Origin: Amycolatopsis sp. WQ 127309
GTDB lineage: Bacteria > Actinomycetota > Actinomycetes > Mycobacteriales > Pseudonocardiaceae
Length of the DNA stretch: 64,000 bases
Reading direction: 5' to 3'
NCBI RefSeq assembly: GCF_023023025.1
Contig: NZ_CP095481.1
Coordinates: 4,960,001 to 5,024,000, forward strand
Positions 17,088-24,661 of this stretch are shown in pieces (position 1 is the first letter of the stretch; each line of letters starts with the position of its first letter). Under the pieces are notes generated by a model that ran no database searches, was not told the origin of the DNA, and saw only the letters and a program-made list of their open reading frames with translations. The position numbers and the translations under genes were made by a program.

Positions 17088-18158
17088 TTAAGCGTCGATC
17101 TCGACGTCCCCGACGGGGACGGAGATGCAGAGCTGGATCTCTTCGTCTTCTTCGCCGGAAACCTCGCCCGTCTTGGCGTTGCGGACGCGGCCGGCGGTCT
17201 TGAGCTGGGTGCAGGAGAAGCAGATGCCCATCCGGCAGCCGTGCTCCGGCGAGAGCCCGGCTTCCTCGGCCTGCTCCAGCAACGGCTTCCCGGAGTTGGC
17301 GCACTCGCGGCCGCTGCGCTTGAAGCGCACCTGGCCCTCGGCGTTCCCCGTGTCGAAGGTCAACGCGGGCGGCGTGAACTCTTCGGTGTGCACGCGTTCA
17401 CCGAGCTGCTCGCGGACGGCGTCCATCAGCGGCTTCGGGCCGCAGACGAACGTTTCCGCGTCGCGGTACCACGGCGCGGCTTCATCGAGGTGTGCCGGCG
17501 AGAAGAACCCGCGCAGGTCGCCGCCGGACTTCGCGTGGGTGTAGGCGTGCACGACCCGCAGCCCGGGGTGCCGGGCGGCGAGCTCGGCCAGCTCCGTGCG
17601 GTAGAGGACGTCGGACGGGCCGTTCGAGTAGAGCAGGAACACGATCTCGCCGGGGTGGCCCTCGTCGACGAGGGTGCGCGCCATGGCGAGCACCGGGGTG
17701 ATCCCGCTGCCGCCGCCGATCAGCAGCAGCCGCTCCGGCCGGGTGGCGGGCAGGGTGAACGTTCCGTCCGGTGTGGACAGTCCGACCACGGAGCCGACGC
17801 CGATCTCGCGGTTCAGGTGCCCGGAGACCAGGCCCTGCTCCTTGACCGTGAACTCGAGTTCGCCGGTGTACTGCGACCCGCAGGGCGAATAGCAGCGCGT
17901 CCGGCGGACGCCGTCGATCGCCACCTGCAGGCGGACGTACTGGCCGGCGGTGAAGCCGGGCCACGCGCGGCTCGGCTGCACGGTGAGGGTGACGCTGTCG
18001 GGTGTCTGCTTCCGCACGGCCGTGACCAGCCCGCGGACCTCCCGGCGGACCAGCATCGGGTCGACGAGCTCGAGATACCGGTCCATTCCGTGGGGCGTGA
18101 GCAGCGCCTCGGCGAGCGAGGCGAGCCGGCGGACCCGCTTGGGCAAGAGCGCCGTCAT
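17088..18158 (-). CDS. ferredoxin-NADP reductase with C-terminal plant-type 2Fe-2S domain, desaturase partner
   Basis: 356 residues from ATG at 18158, preceded by GAGGAGG. Residues about 45-140 form the FAD domain (RCYSPCGS is the flavin motif), about 140-265 the NAD(P)H domain (LLIGGGSGITPVLAMA), and the C-terminal 90 residues a ferredoxin with CRMGICFSC preceded by an upstream Cys in RECANSG and followed by a late Cys in QLCISV. It passes electrons from NADPH to the desaturase next door. The order and domain plan match Rv3230c of M. tuberculosis. Confidence 0.92.
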   Translation of the reverse strand: MTALLPKRVRRLASLAEALLTPHGMDRYLELVDPMLVRREVRGLVTAVRKQTPDSVTLTVQPSRAWPGFTAGQYVRLQVAIDGVRRTRCYSPCGSQYTGELEFTVKEQGLVSGHLNREIGVGSVVGLSTPDGTFTLPATRPERLLLIGGGSGITPVLAMARTLVDEGHPGEIVFLLYSNGPSDVLYRTELAELAARHPGLRVVHAYTHAKSGGDLRGFFSPAHLDEAAPWYRDAETFVCGPKPLMDAVREQLGERVHTEEFTPPALTFDTGNAEGQVRFKRSGRECANSGKPLLEQAEEAGLSPEHGCRMGICFSCTQLKTAGRVRNAKTGEVSGEEDEEIQLCISVPVGDVEIDA

Positions 18159-18175
18159 CGGACCTCCTCGATTAC

Positions 18176-18193
18176 AGTGAACGACTGTACACT
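18176..18193. promoter_or_regulatory. candidate TetR operator between reductase/desaturase and regulator genes
   Basis: The imperfect palindrome AGTGAACGACTGTACACT has matching outer halves AGTGnAC and GTnCACT. The neighbouring CACTCAACAGTG gives a second inverted pair. The outer TGAAC/GTACA arrangement resembles operators of DesT-type TetR regulators of unsaturated fatty acid synthesis. It lies 18 bases upstream of the reductase start and 57 bases from the TetR start, so one bound dimer could repress both directions. Confidence 0.5.
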
Positions 18194-18249
18194 CAACAGT
18201 GCACGGCATGAGTGGACAACCTGTCAACGCGAGAGGCGGAGGATGTGAC

Positions 18250-18903
18250 GTGAGCAACGCGGTGGACATCCGTACGCTGGACCCCGTGTCCGAAGAGCCG
18301 GTGAGCCGTCAAGAGCGCAAGCAGCGCACGCGCCAGGCGTTGCTGGACGCGGCCCTCGAACTGCTCGCCGACCGCCCGTTCGCCAGCCTTTCGCTGCGCG
18401 AGGTCGCGAAAGGCGCGGGCCTGGTGCCGACGGCGTTCTACCGCCACTTCGCGTCGATGGAGGAACTCGGCGTCGCACTCGTCGAAGAGGCGACGCGCAC
18501 GCTGCGCGGCATGATCCGGTCCGCGCGCACCGACCCGGACACCTACCACGGGATGATCAGCGCCTCGGTGGCCACGCTGCACCAATTCGTGCGCGCGCAC
18601 GAGGACCATTTCCGGTTCCTGACGCGCGAGCGGTACGGCGGCGGCCCGCTCGCCCGGGCCATCGGCGTCGAGCTGCGGATGTTCTCCGGCGACCTCGCGA
18701 TCGACCTCGCCCGGTTCGCGACGCTGCGGTCCTGGACGACCGACGACCTGCACATGCTGGCCGACTTGATCGTTTCCGTGATGCTGGCGACGATTGTCGA
18801 ACTGCTGGAAGCACGGCCCGGTGAAGATCCGAAAATCACCGGAATGGCGGAAAAACGCCTGCGCTTGATCCTTCTGGGTGTTCCACACTGGAAGACTCGC
18901 TGA
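18250..18903 (+). CDS. TetR family regulator, likely DesT-like controller of the desaturase operon
   Basis: 217 residues from GTG at 18250 with GGAGG seven bases upstream. A basic start (VSRQERKQRTRQALLDAAL) leads into the helix-turn-helix ending AKGAGLVPTAFYRHF, whose 'FYRHF' recognition helix is typical of the FadR/DesT-related TetR group. The C-terminal part is helical and hydrophobic, consistent with an acyl-CoA pocket. Divergent placement against a desaturase and its reductase argues that it senses acyl-CoA saturation; this is inference from context. Confidence 0.85.
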   Translation: MSNAVDIRTLDPVSEEPVSRQERKQRTRQALLDAALELLADRPFASLSLREVAKGAGLVPTAFYRHFASMEELGVALVEEATRTLRGMIRSARTDPDTYHGMISASVATLHQFVRAHEDHFRFLTRERYGGGPLARAIGVELRMFSGDLAIDLARFATLRSWTTDDLHMLADLIVSVMLATIVELLEARPGEDPKITGMAEKRLRLILLGVPHWKTR

Positions 18904-19025
18904 ACATATTTCCGCACAACGCCCGGATTACCGGACAACTGCGAGACTTCCGACTCAGGTCAGTGGGGACTGTCGGTCCGGCGTGGTACAACCCACGGAT
19001 CGTTCCTCGCCGATGAGGAGGTCGT

Positions 19026-20138
19026 GTGGCGGACAGCGAACAGCATCAGCAGCTCACCGTGGGTGTGGTCACCGAGTCACGCCCCGGGGAGCGCCGGGTG
19101 GCCATGGTGCCGAAACTCGTCGGGAGGCTCGCGCAACGCGGGCTGCGCGTCCTCGTCGAGCCGGGTGCCGGGGCCGGGGCGCACCTCAGCGACGACGCGT
19201 TCATCCAGGCCGGCGCCGAACTCGGCGACGCCTGGAGCGCACCCGTCGTCGTCAAGGTGAACCCACCCGCGCCGGGGGAGGTCGCGAAGCTGGGCCGGGG
19301 CACCGTGCTCATCGGCTTCCTCGACCCGCGCGGCAACCCGGAGGGGCTCGCGAAACTCGAGGAGGCCGGTCTCCGCGCGTTCGCGATGGAGGCGGTCCCG
19401 CGGATCTCCCGCGCCCAGGCGATGGACGCGCTGTCGTCCCAGGCCAGCATCGGCGGCTACCGCGCGGTGCTGCTCGCGGCCCAGAAACTCCCGCGGTTCT
19501 TCCCGATGCTCACCACCGCGGCCGGCACCGTGCCGCCGGCGAAGGTGCTGGTGCTCGGCGCCGGCGTCGCCGGGCTGCAGGCACTGGCCACGGCGAAGCG
19601 GCTCGGCGCGCAGACCACCGGCTACGACGTCCGGCCCGAGGTCGGCGAGCAGGTCAAGTCGCTCGGCGCGCAGTTCCTCGACCTCGGCATCGAAGCGGTC
19701 GGCGAAGGCGGGTACGCCCGCGAGCTGACGGCGGAGGAGCGCGAGGAGCAGCAACGCCGGCTCACCGAGGCGATCACCCGGTTCGACGTCGTGATCACCA
19801 CGGCGCTGGTGCCCGGGCGCAAGGCGCCCACCCTGGTCACCGCGGACGCCGTCAAGGGCATGCCGGCCGGTTCGGTCGTCGTCGACCTGGCCGGCGAGTC
19901 CGGCGGCAACTGCGAGCTGACCAAGCCGGGGGAGGACGTCGTGGAGCACGACGTCACCATCTCGTCCCCGCTGAACCTGCCCGCCGAGATGCCTTCGCAC
20001 GCCAGTGAGCTCTACGCCCGCAACGTCACCGAGCTGCTGGAGCTGCTCGTGACGAAGGAAGGCGAGCTGAAGCTGGACTTCGAGGACGAGATCGTCGCCG
20101 GTGCCTGCGTGGCCGGGCGCGAAGGGAGCGTCGCGTGA
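19026..20138 (+). CDS. pntAa: NAD(P) transhydrogenase subunit alpha, part 1 (NAD-binding domain I)
   Basis: 370 residues, GTG start preceded by GAGGAGG. The start VTESRPGERRVAMVPKLV is the AlaDH/PNT N-terminal signature, and VLVLGAGVAGLQALATAKRLGA is the NAD-binding Rossmann loop. This soluble subunit binds NAD(H) and exchanges hydride with PntB's domain III. As in mycobacteria and Rhodospirillum, the alpha chain is split into two genes. It overlaps pntAb by four bases (GTGA). The 122-base gap upstream contains a TACAAC -10 candidate without a clear -35. Confidence 0.95.
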   Translation: MADSEQHQQLTVGVVTESRPGERRVAMVPKLVGRLAQRGLRVLVEPGAGAGAHLSDDAFIQAGAELGDAWSAPVVVKVNPPAPGEVAKLGRGTVLIGFLDPRGNPEGLAKLEEAGLRAFAMEAVPRISRAQAMDALSSQASIGGYRAVLLAAQKLPRFFPMLTTAAGTVPPAKVLVLGAGVAGLQALATAKRLGAQTTGYDVRPEVGEQVKSLGAQFLDLGIEAVGEGGYARELTAEEREEQQRRLTEAITRFDVVITTALVPGRKAPTLVTADAVKGMPAGSVVVDLAGESGGNCELTKPGEDVVEHDVTISSPLNLPAEMPSHASELYARNVTELLELLVTKEGELKLDFEDEIVAGACVAGREGSVA

Positions 20139-20449
20139 GCCCACTCGTGCAGAACCTGGCGGTGCTCGTGCTCGCCGGGTTCGTCGGCTTCGCCGTCATC
20201 TCGAAGGTGCCCAACACCCTGCACACGCCGCTGATGTCAGGCACCAACGCGATCCACGGGATCGTGCTGCTGGGCGGGCTGGTCGTGCTCGGCCTCGGCG
20301 TCGACGGCGTGTTCAACAAGATCCTGCTGGTGATCGCGATCGCCTTCGGCACGATCAACGTCGTCGGCGGCTTCCTGGTCACCGACCGGATGCTCTCGAT
20401 GTTCAAGGCCAAGAAGCCCGCACCCGCCGACGAGGAGGACGAGAAGTGA
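20135..20449 (+). CDS. pntAb: NAD(P) transhydrogenase subunit alpha, part 2 (membrane part)
   Basis: 104 residues, GTG start inside the pntAa stop. Three membrane helices are visible, with the segment FVGFAVISKVPNTLHTPLMSGTNA (split around residue 25) that is near-invariant in this subunit. A charged tail ends in ADEEDEK. Together with PntB it forms the proton channel that couples hydride transfer from NADH to NADP to proton inflow. It overlaps pntB by four bases. Confidence 0.95.
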   Translation: MSPLVQNLAVLVLAGFVGFAVISKVPNTLHTPLMSGTNAIHGIVLLGGLVVLGLGVDGVFNKILLVIAIAFGTINVVGGFLVTDRMLSMFKAKKPAPADEEDEK

Positions 20450-21834
20450 CCGACTTCGTCGCGATCCTCTACATCGTCGCGTTCGCGCTCTTCATCTACG
20501 GCCTGATGGGCCTCACCGGCCCGCGCACCGCGGTCCGCGGCAACTGGATCGCCGCGGTCGGCATGGGCGTCGCGGTGCTCGCCACCCTGCTCACCCCGGG
20601 CATGGGCAACTGGCTGCTGATCGTCCTCGGCGTCGCGATCGGCGCGCTGGTCGGCGTGCCGTCCGCGCGCAAGGTCAAGATGACCGCGATGCCGCAGATG
20701 GTGGCGCTGTTCAACGGCGTCGGCGGCGGCGCGGTCGCGCTCATCGCGTGGGTCGAGTTCAACTCCACGGACGGCTACGCGCACGAGCCCACGTACATCG
20801 CGATCGCGTCGCTGTTCGCCGCGATCATCGGGTCGATCTCCTTCTGGGGCTCGAACATCGCGTTCGGCAAGCTGCAGGAGCTGATCAGCGGCCGCCCGAT
20901 CAGCATGGGCAAGCTGCAGCAGCCGATCAACGCGCTGCTCCTGCTGATCGCGCTGGGCTGCGCGGTGGTCATCGTCGCCGGCGGCGACTCCTGGCTGCTG
21001 ATCGTCGGGCTGCTCGTCGCGGCGGGCATCCTCGGCCTCACCGTGGTGCTGCCGATCGGCGGCGCGGACATGCCGGTGGTGATCTCGCTGCTCAACGCGT
21101 TCACCGGGCTGTCGGCCGCGGCGATGGGCCTGGCGCTGGACAACACCGCGCTGATCGTGGCCGGGATGATCGTCGGCGCGTCCGGCTCGATCCTGACCAA
21201 CCTGATGGCCAAGGCGATGAACCGGTCCATCCCGGCGATCATCGCGGGCGGCTTCGGCGGCGGTCCGGCGGTGGCGTCCGGCGGTGGCGCGAAGGAAGAG
21301 CGCCCGGTGCGCTCGACGAGTGCGGCCGACACGGCGATCCAGATGGCGTACGCCAGCAAGGTCGTCGTGGTGCCGGGCTACGGCATGGCCGTGGCGCAGG
21401 CGCAGCACACCGTCCGCGAGATGGCGAAGCTGCTGGAGAAGAAGGGCATCACGGTCGAGTACGCGATCCACCCGGTCGCCGGCCGGATGCCCGGGCACAT
21501 GAACGTGCTGCTCGCCGAGGCCGACGTGCCGTACGAGCAGCTCAAGGAGATGGACGAGATCAACTCCGAGTTCGCCCAGACCGACGTCGCGCTGGTGATC
21601 GGCGCGAACGACGTCACCAACCCGGCCGCGCAGACCGACCCGACCTCGCCGATCTACGGGATGCCGATCCTCAAGGTCAACGAGAGCCGGTCCGTGATCG
21701 TGTTGAAACGCGGCATGAGCTCGGGCTTCGCCGGGATCGACAACGACCTGTTCTACGATCCGAAGACCAGCATGCTCTTCGGCGACGCCAAGACGTCGGT
21801 GGGCGAGATCGTGGAGGAACTCAAGGCGTTATGA
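20446..21834 (+). CDS. pntB: NAD(P) transhydrogenase subunit beta
   Basis: 462 residues, GTG start overlapping the pntAb stop. About nine membrane helices fill residues 1-270 (the ninth-helix region around GADMPVVISLLNAFTGLSAAA is strongly conserved). From about residue 290 comes the NADP-binding domain III with VVVPGYGMAVAQAQH and VAGRMPGHMNVLLAEA. It makes NADPH at the expense of the proton gradient, which would feed the fatty acid synthesis genes elsewhere in the window. Its last bases overlap the lipoate ligase start (ATGA). Confidence 0.95.
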   Translation: MTDFVAILYIVAFALFIYGLMGLTGPRTAVRGNWIAAVGMGVAVLATLLTPGMGNWLLIVLGVAIGALVGVPSARKVKMTAMPQMVALFNGVGGGAVALIAWVEFNSTDGYAHEPTYIAIASLFAAIIGSISFWGSNIAFGKLQELISGRPISMGKLQQPINALLLLIALGCAVVIVAGGDSWLLIVGLLVAAGILGLTVVLPIGGADMPVVISLLNAFTGLSAAAMGLALDNTALIVAGMIVGASGSILTNLMAKAMNRSIPAIIAGGFGGGPAVASGGGAKEERPVRSTSAADTAIQMAYASKVVVVPGYGMAVAQAQHTVREMAKLLEKKGITVEYAIHPVAGRMPGHMNVLLAEADVPYEQLKEMDEINSEFAQTDVALVIGANDVTNPAAQTDPTSPIYGMPILKVNESRSVIVLKRGMSSGFAGIDNDLFYDPKTSMLFGDAKTSVGEIVEELKAL

Positions 21835-22562
21835 CGAGCGGGTCGGATGTGCGTGCGGCGTTCACCGACCCGGCCGAGAACCTCGCGTTCGACGAAGCAC
21901 TCCTCCGGGTCGCGCCGGAGTCACCGGTCGTGTGGCTCTGGCGCAACCCGGTGTGCGTCGTGGTCGGGCGCGGCCAGCGGATCGCGCGTGAGGTGCACGT
22001 CGAGGCGTGCGAGCGTGACGGAGTCCCGGTGCTGCGGCGCGCGAGCGGCGGCGGCACCGTGTTCCACGACCCGGGCAACCTCAACGTCACGCTGGTCCTG
22101 CCCGGCCCGCCCGAGAAGCCCCTCGAAGCGCTCGGCCAGGTGATGAGCGCCGCCGTCGACCAGCTCGGGCTGGTGCCGCGGATCGGCGACCGGGGCCTGT
22201 TCGTCGAAGACGCGAAGCTGTGCGGCTTCGCCGTGTTCCGCACCAAGGGCGGGCTGCTGGCCCACTCGACGCTGCTGGTCGAGACGTCCGCCGCCCTCGT
22301 CGGCCGGTACCTGACGAGCGCGCCGCCGGACCCGCGCCCGCTCGACTCCCACCGCAGCCCGGTCGCGTCGCTGGCCGAGCACGGCCTGCGGCCCGGCTTC
22401 CCGGCGGTCGAGGCCGCGGTGCGCGCGGCGGCGTCGCAGCTGCTCGGGACGTTCGTGCCGCGCCCGCCGTCCGCGGCCGAGCTGACCGTGCAGCGGACCC
22501 TGCTGCACACCCGCTACCGGTACCCGTCCTGGCACGCGGACGGCGCCCAGCGCGCGGCCTGA
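21831..22562 (+). CDS. lipoate-protein ligase A-like (biotin/lipoate A/B ligase family)
   Basis: 243 residues, ATG overlapping the pntB stop. The family motif RRASGGGTVFHDPGNLN is intact (about residues 62-78) and a catalytic Lys lies in EDAKLCGFAVFRTKGGLLAHSTL, split around residue 125. The enzyme would attach lipoate or octanoate to E2 subunits and GcvH; an amidotransferase role cannot be excluded. Coupling to the transhydrogenase genes is unusual and may only reflect joint expression. A strong hairpin follows within a few bases. Confidence 0.85.
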   Translation: MTSGSDVRAAFTDPAENLAFDEALLRVAPESPVVWLWRNPVCVVVGRGQRIAREVHVEACERDGVPVLRRASGGGTVFHDPGNLNVTLVLPGPPEKPLEALGQVMSAAVDQLGLVPRIGDRGLFVEDAKLCGFAVFRTKGGLLAHSTLLVETSAALVGRYLTSAPPDPRPLDSHRSPVASLAEHGLRPGFPAVEAAVRAAASQLLGTFVPRPPSAAELTVQRTLLHTRYRYPSWHADGAQRAA

Positions 22563-22565
22563 AAG

Positions 22566-22616
22566 CCGTGAAGGCCTCCTTCCCGGCCATAAGAGCCGGT
22601 AAGGAGGCCTTCACGG
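22566..22616. terminator. bidirectional hairpin terminator between lipoate ligase and Lsr2-like gene
   Basis: The 16-base arms CCGTGAAGGCCTCCTT (22566-22581) and its exact complement (22601-22616) enclose a further CCGGC/GCCGG pairing and the loop around CATAAGA. It lies between convergent genes and so can serve both. It shares AAAGCCGTGA with the hairpin at 15612. Confidence 0.75.
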
Positions 22617-22636
22617 ACCTTCTGTCTACTGTGGAC

Positions 22637-23125
22637 TTACTTCTCGGCCGCCGAGAACGTCACGGTCGGCACCTTGCGGGCGGACGCGCGGGTCGTCTTC
22701 TTCGGCTCCGCCGTCTTCCGCGCGCGAGTGGTCTTCGCGGGCTCGGCGGCGGTGGTCTTCGCGCGGGTGGCCGCCTTCACCGGGGCGGCTTTGGCCGCGG
22801 CGGCTTTCGGCGTCGCCTTGGTGACGCGCGCCGGGGCGGCCTTGGTGGCGACGGCGGTGCGACGGCCGGCGACCGGCTTCGCGGTCTTCGGGGCGGCCTT
22901 CGCACGCGGCTTCTTCGCGCCCGGGACGAGCCGCGGCCGGCGCTTGCGGCCACCACTGCGGCGGCCGGCGTCGGCGTAACGCTGCAAGAGCACGCGCAGC
23001 GCCTCGGCGTTGGCGAAGGAGAGGTCGATGTCGTAGTCGATGCCGTCCAGCGCGAACCCGACGGTCTCCCCAGCGGCCTCGCCGGTCAGGTCATCCAGCA
23101 CCCGCACAGCCGTGTTCCTGGCCAC
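22637..23125 (-). CDS. Lsr2-type oligomerisation domain with long histone-H1-like basic tail
   Basis: 162 residues from GTG at 23125 with GGGAGG six bases upstream. Residues 7-55 match the Lsr2 N-terminal dimerisation domain: VRVLDDLTGEAAGETVGFAL, then DGIDYDIDLSFANAEALR, then YADAGRRSGGRKRR. In Lsr2 the next part is a folded DNA-binding domain with an RGR hook. Here it is absent; residues 61-162 are instead about 100 residues of Lys/Ala/Pro/Thr low complexity with KAAP, KATPK and AKTTRAR repeats, as in histone H1 or the HupB tail. It probably binds DNA non-specifically and bridges it; this is inference. It is a single-gene unit ended by the hairpin above. Confidence 0.85.
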   Translation of the reverse strand: MARNTAVRVLDDLTGEAAGETVGFALDGIDYDIDLSFANAEALRVLLQRYADAGRRSGGRKRRPRLVPGAKKPRAKAAPKTAKPVAGRRTAVATKAAPARVTKATPKAAAAKAAPVKAATRAKTTAAEPAKTTRARKTAEPKKTTRASARKVPTVTFSAAEK

Positions 23126-23265
23126 GACAAACCTCCCGTTACTCGAACGTGTGATGCGCGGCACCCGGGATCCGGCGACACTCCGGGGCCGCCGACAGCT
23201 TGCGGCTTCCTGACGAGGATAGCCGTTGGCTTGCGTGATCCCGCGTGGTGGTGTGCGCTGATGCC

Positions 23266-24660
23266 ATGTCCGGACAGACTTTTGACGTAGTGGTGATCGG
23301 CGCGGGCCCGGTGGGCGAAGTGGCCGCCGAGCGAGCGGCTCGCGGGGGCCTGAAGGTCGCGCTCGTCGAGCACGAACGCTTCGGGGGCGAGTGCTCCTAC
23401 TGGGCCTGCATCCCGAGCAAGGCCTTGCTGCGGCCGGGAAATCTCCTCGCCGCGGCCAAACGGATCCCGGGGGTGCCCGTCGGCGACGCGGTCGACCCGG
23501 CGCAGGTGTTCGCCCGCCGGGACTGGTTCACCGGCAAGGGCGACGACGCGGGCCAGGTCGAGTGGGCCCGCGGCGCGGGCATCGAGCCGGTCCGCGGGCA
23601 CGGCGTCCTCACCGGTGAGCGCGAGGTCACCGTGGACGGCGACCGCGTCCTGACCGCGCGGCACGCGGTGATCGTGTGCACCGGCAGCGTCCCGAACACC
23701 CCGAAGATCCCGGGGATCGACACGATCCGGCCGTGGGGTTCGCGCGAGGCGACGTCGGCCTCGGCCGTGCCGGCCCGGCTCGGCGTCCTCGGCGGCGGCG
23801 TGGTCGGTGTCGAGATGGCGCAGGCCTGGGCGACGCTCGGCGCGGAGGTGCACCTGGTGATCACCGGCGAGCGCCCGCTGCCGCGCAACGCGGAGTTCGT
23901 CGGCGACCTCGTGCTGGCGGGCCTGCGGGAGGTGGGCGTGTTCGTCCACACGATGTCGGGTGTCGAGCGCGTCGCCGCGGGCGAGAGCGGCACCGAGCTG
24001 ACGCTGAAGGACGGCGAGGTGCTCGTCGTCGACGAGTTCCTGGTGGCGACCGGACGGCGTCCCGGCACGGCCGGGCTCGGCCTGGAGAAGTTCGGCGTCG
24101 AAGCCGGCGGCCCGCTGACCGTCGACGACACCGGCAAGGTGTCCGCAGTGGACGGTGACTGGCTGTTCGCCGCCGGCGACGTCACCGGTCGCGCCCCGCT
24201 GACCCACCAGGGCAAGTACGGCGCCCGCGCGGCGGGCGACACCGTGGCGGCGCTGGCGAAGGGCGAGAAGGTCGACACCTCGCCGTGGAGCCCGTTCACC
24301 GCGACCGCCGACCACCACGCCGTGCCGCAGGTGGTGTTCACCGACCCGGAGGTCGCCTCCGTCGGCCTGTCGGACGCCCGTGAGGGCTCGAACGACCGCG
24401 TCGTCGACATCGACATCGCGGTGGCGGGCTCGTCGCTGCACGCCGACGGGTACCAGGGCAAGGCCCGGATCGTCGTCGACACCGAGCGGAACGTGCTGCT
24501 TGGCGTGACGTTCGTCGGCCAGGACGTCTCGGAGCTGCTGCACTCGGCGACGATCGCGATCGTCGGCGAGGTGCCGCTCGACCGGTTGTGGCACGCGGTG
24601 CCGGCGTTCCCGACGATCAGCGAGGTGTGGCTGCGGCTGCTGGAGGCCTACGGGCTCTGA
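23266..24660 (+). CDS. FAD-dependent pyridine nucleotide-disulfide oxidoreductase (class I)
   Basis: 464 residues from ATG at 23266 (MSGQTFDVVVIGAGPVG). The FAD-binding GAGPVG, the redox-active pair C45/C50 in GGECSYWACIPSK, the NAD-binding loop LGVLGGGVVGVEMAQ and the second FAD motif LFAAGDVTG are all present. The C-terminal dimer domain ends HAVPAFPTISEVW, in which the usual HAHPT acid-base motif of dihydrolipoamide dehydrogenase is altered. It may therefore reduce a small disulfide, quinone or metal rather than E2-bound lipoamide. It stands alone, with convergent gene 24662 ending two bases after its stop. Confidence 0.88.
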   Translation: MSGQTFDVVVIGAGPVGEVAAERAARGGLKVALVEHERFGGECSYWACIPSKALLRPGNLLAAAKRIPGVPVGDAVDPAQVFARRDWFTGKGDDAGQVEWARGAGIEPVRGHGVLTGEREVTVDGDRVLTARHAVIVCTGSVPNTPKIPGIDTIRPWGSREATSASAVPARLGVLGGGVVGVEMAQAWATLGAEVHLVITGERPLPRNAEFVGDLVLAGLREVGVFVHTMSGVERVAAGESGTELTLKDGEVLVVDEFLVATGRRPGTAGLGLEKFGVEAGGPLTVDDTGKVSAVDGDWLFAAGDVTGRAPLTHQGKYGARAAGDTVAALAKGEKVDTSPWSPFTATADHHAVPQVVFTDPEVASVGLSDAREGSNDRVVDIDIAVAGSSLHADGYQGKARIVVDTERNVLLGVTFVGQDVSELLHSATIAIVGEVPLDRLWHAVPAFPTISEVWLRLLEAYGL

Positions 24661-24661
24661 G

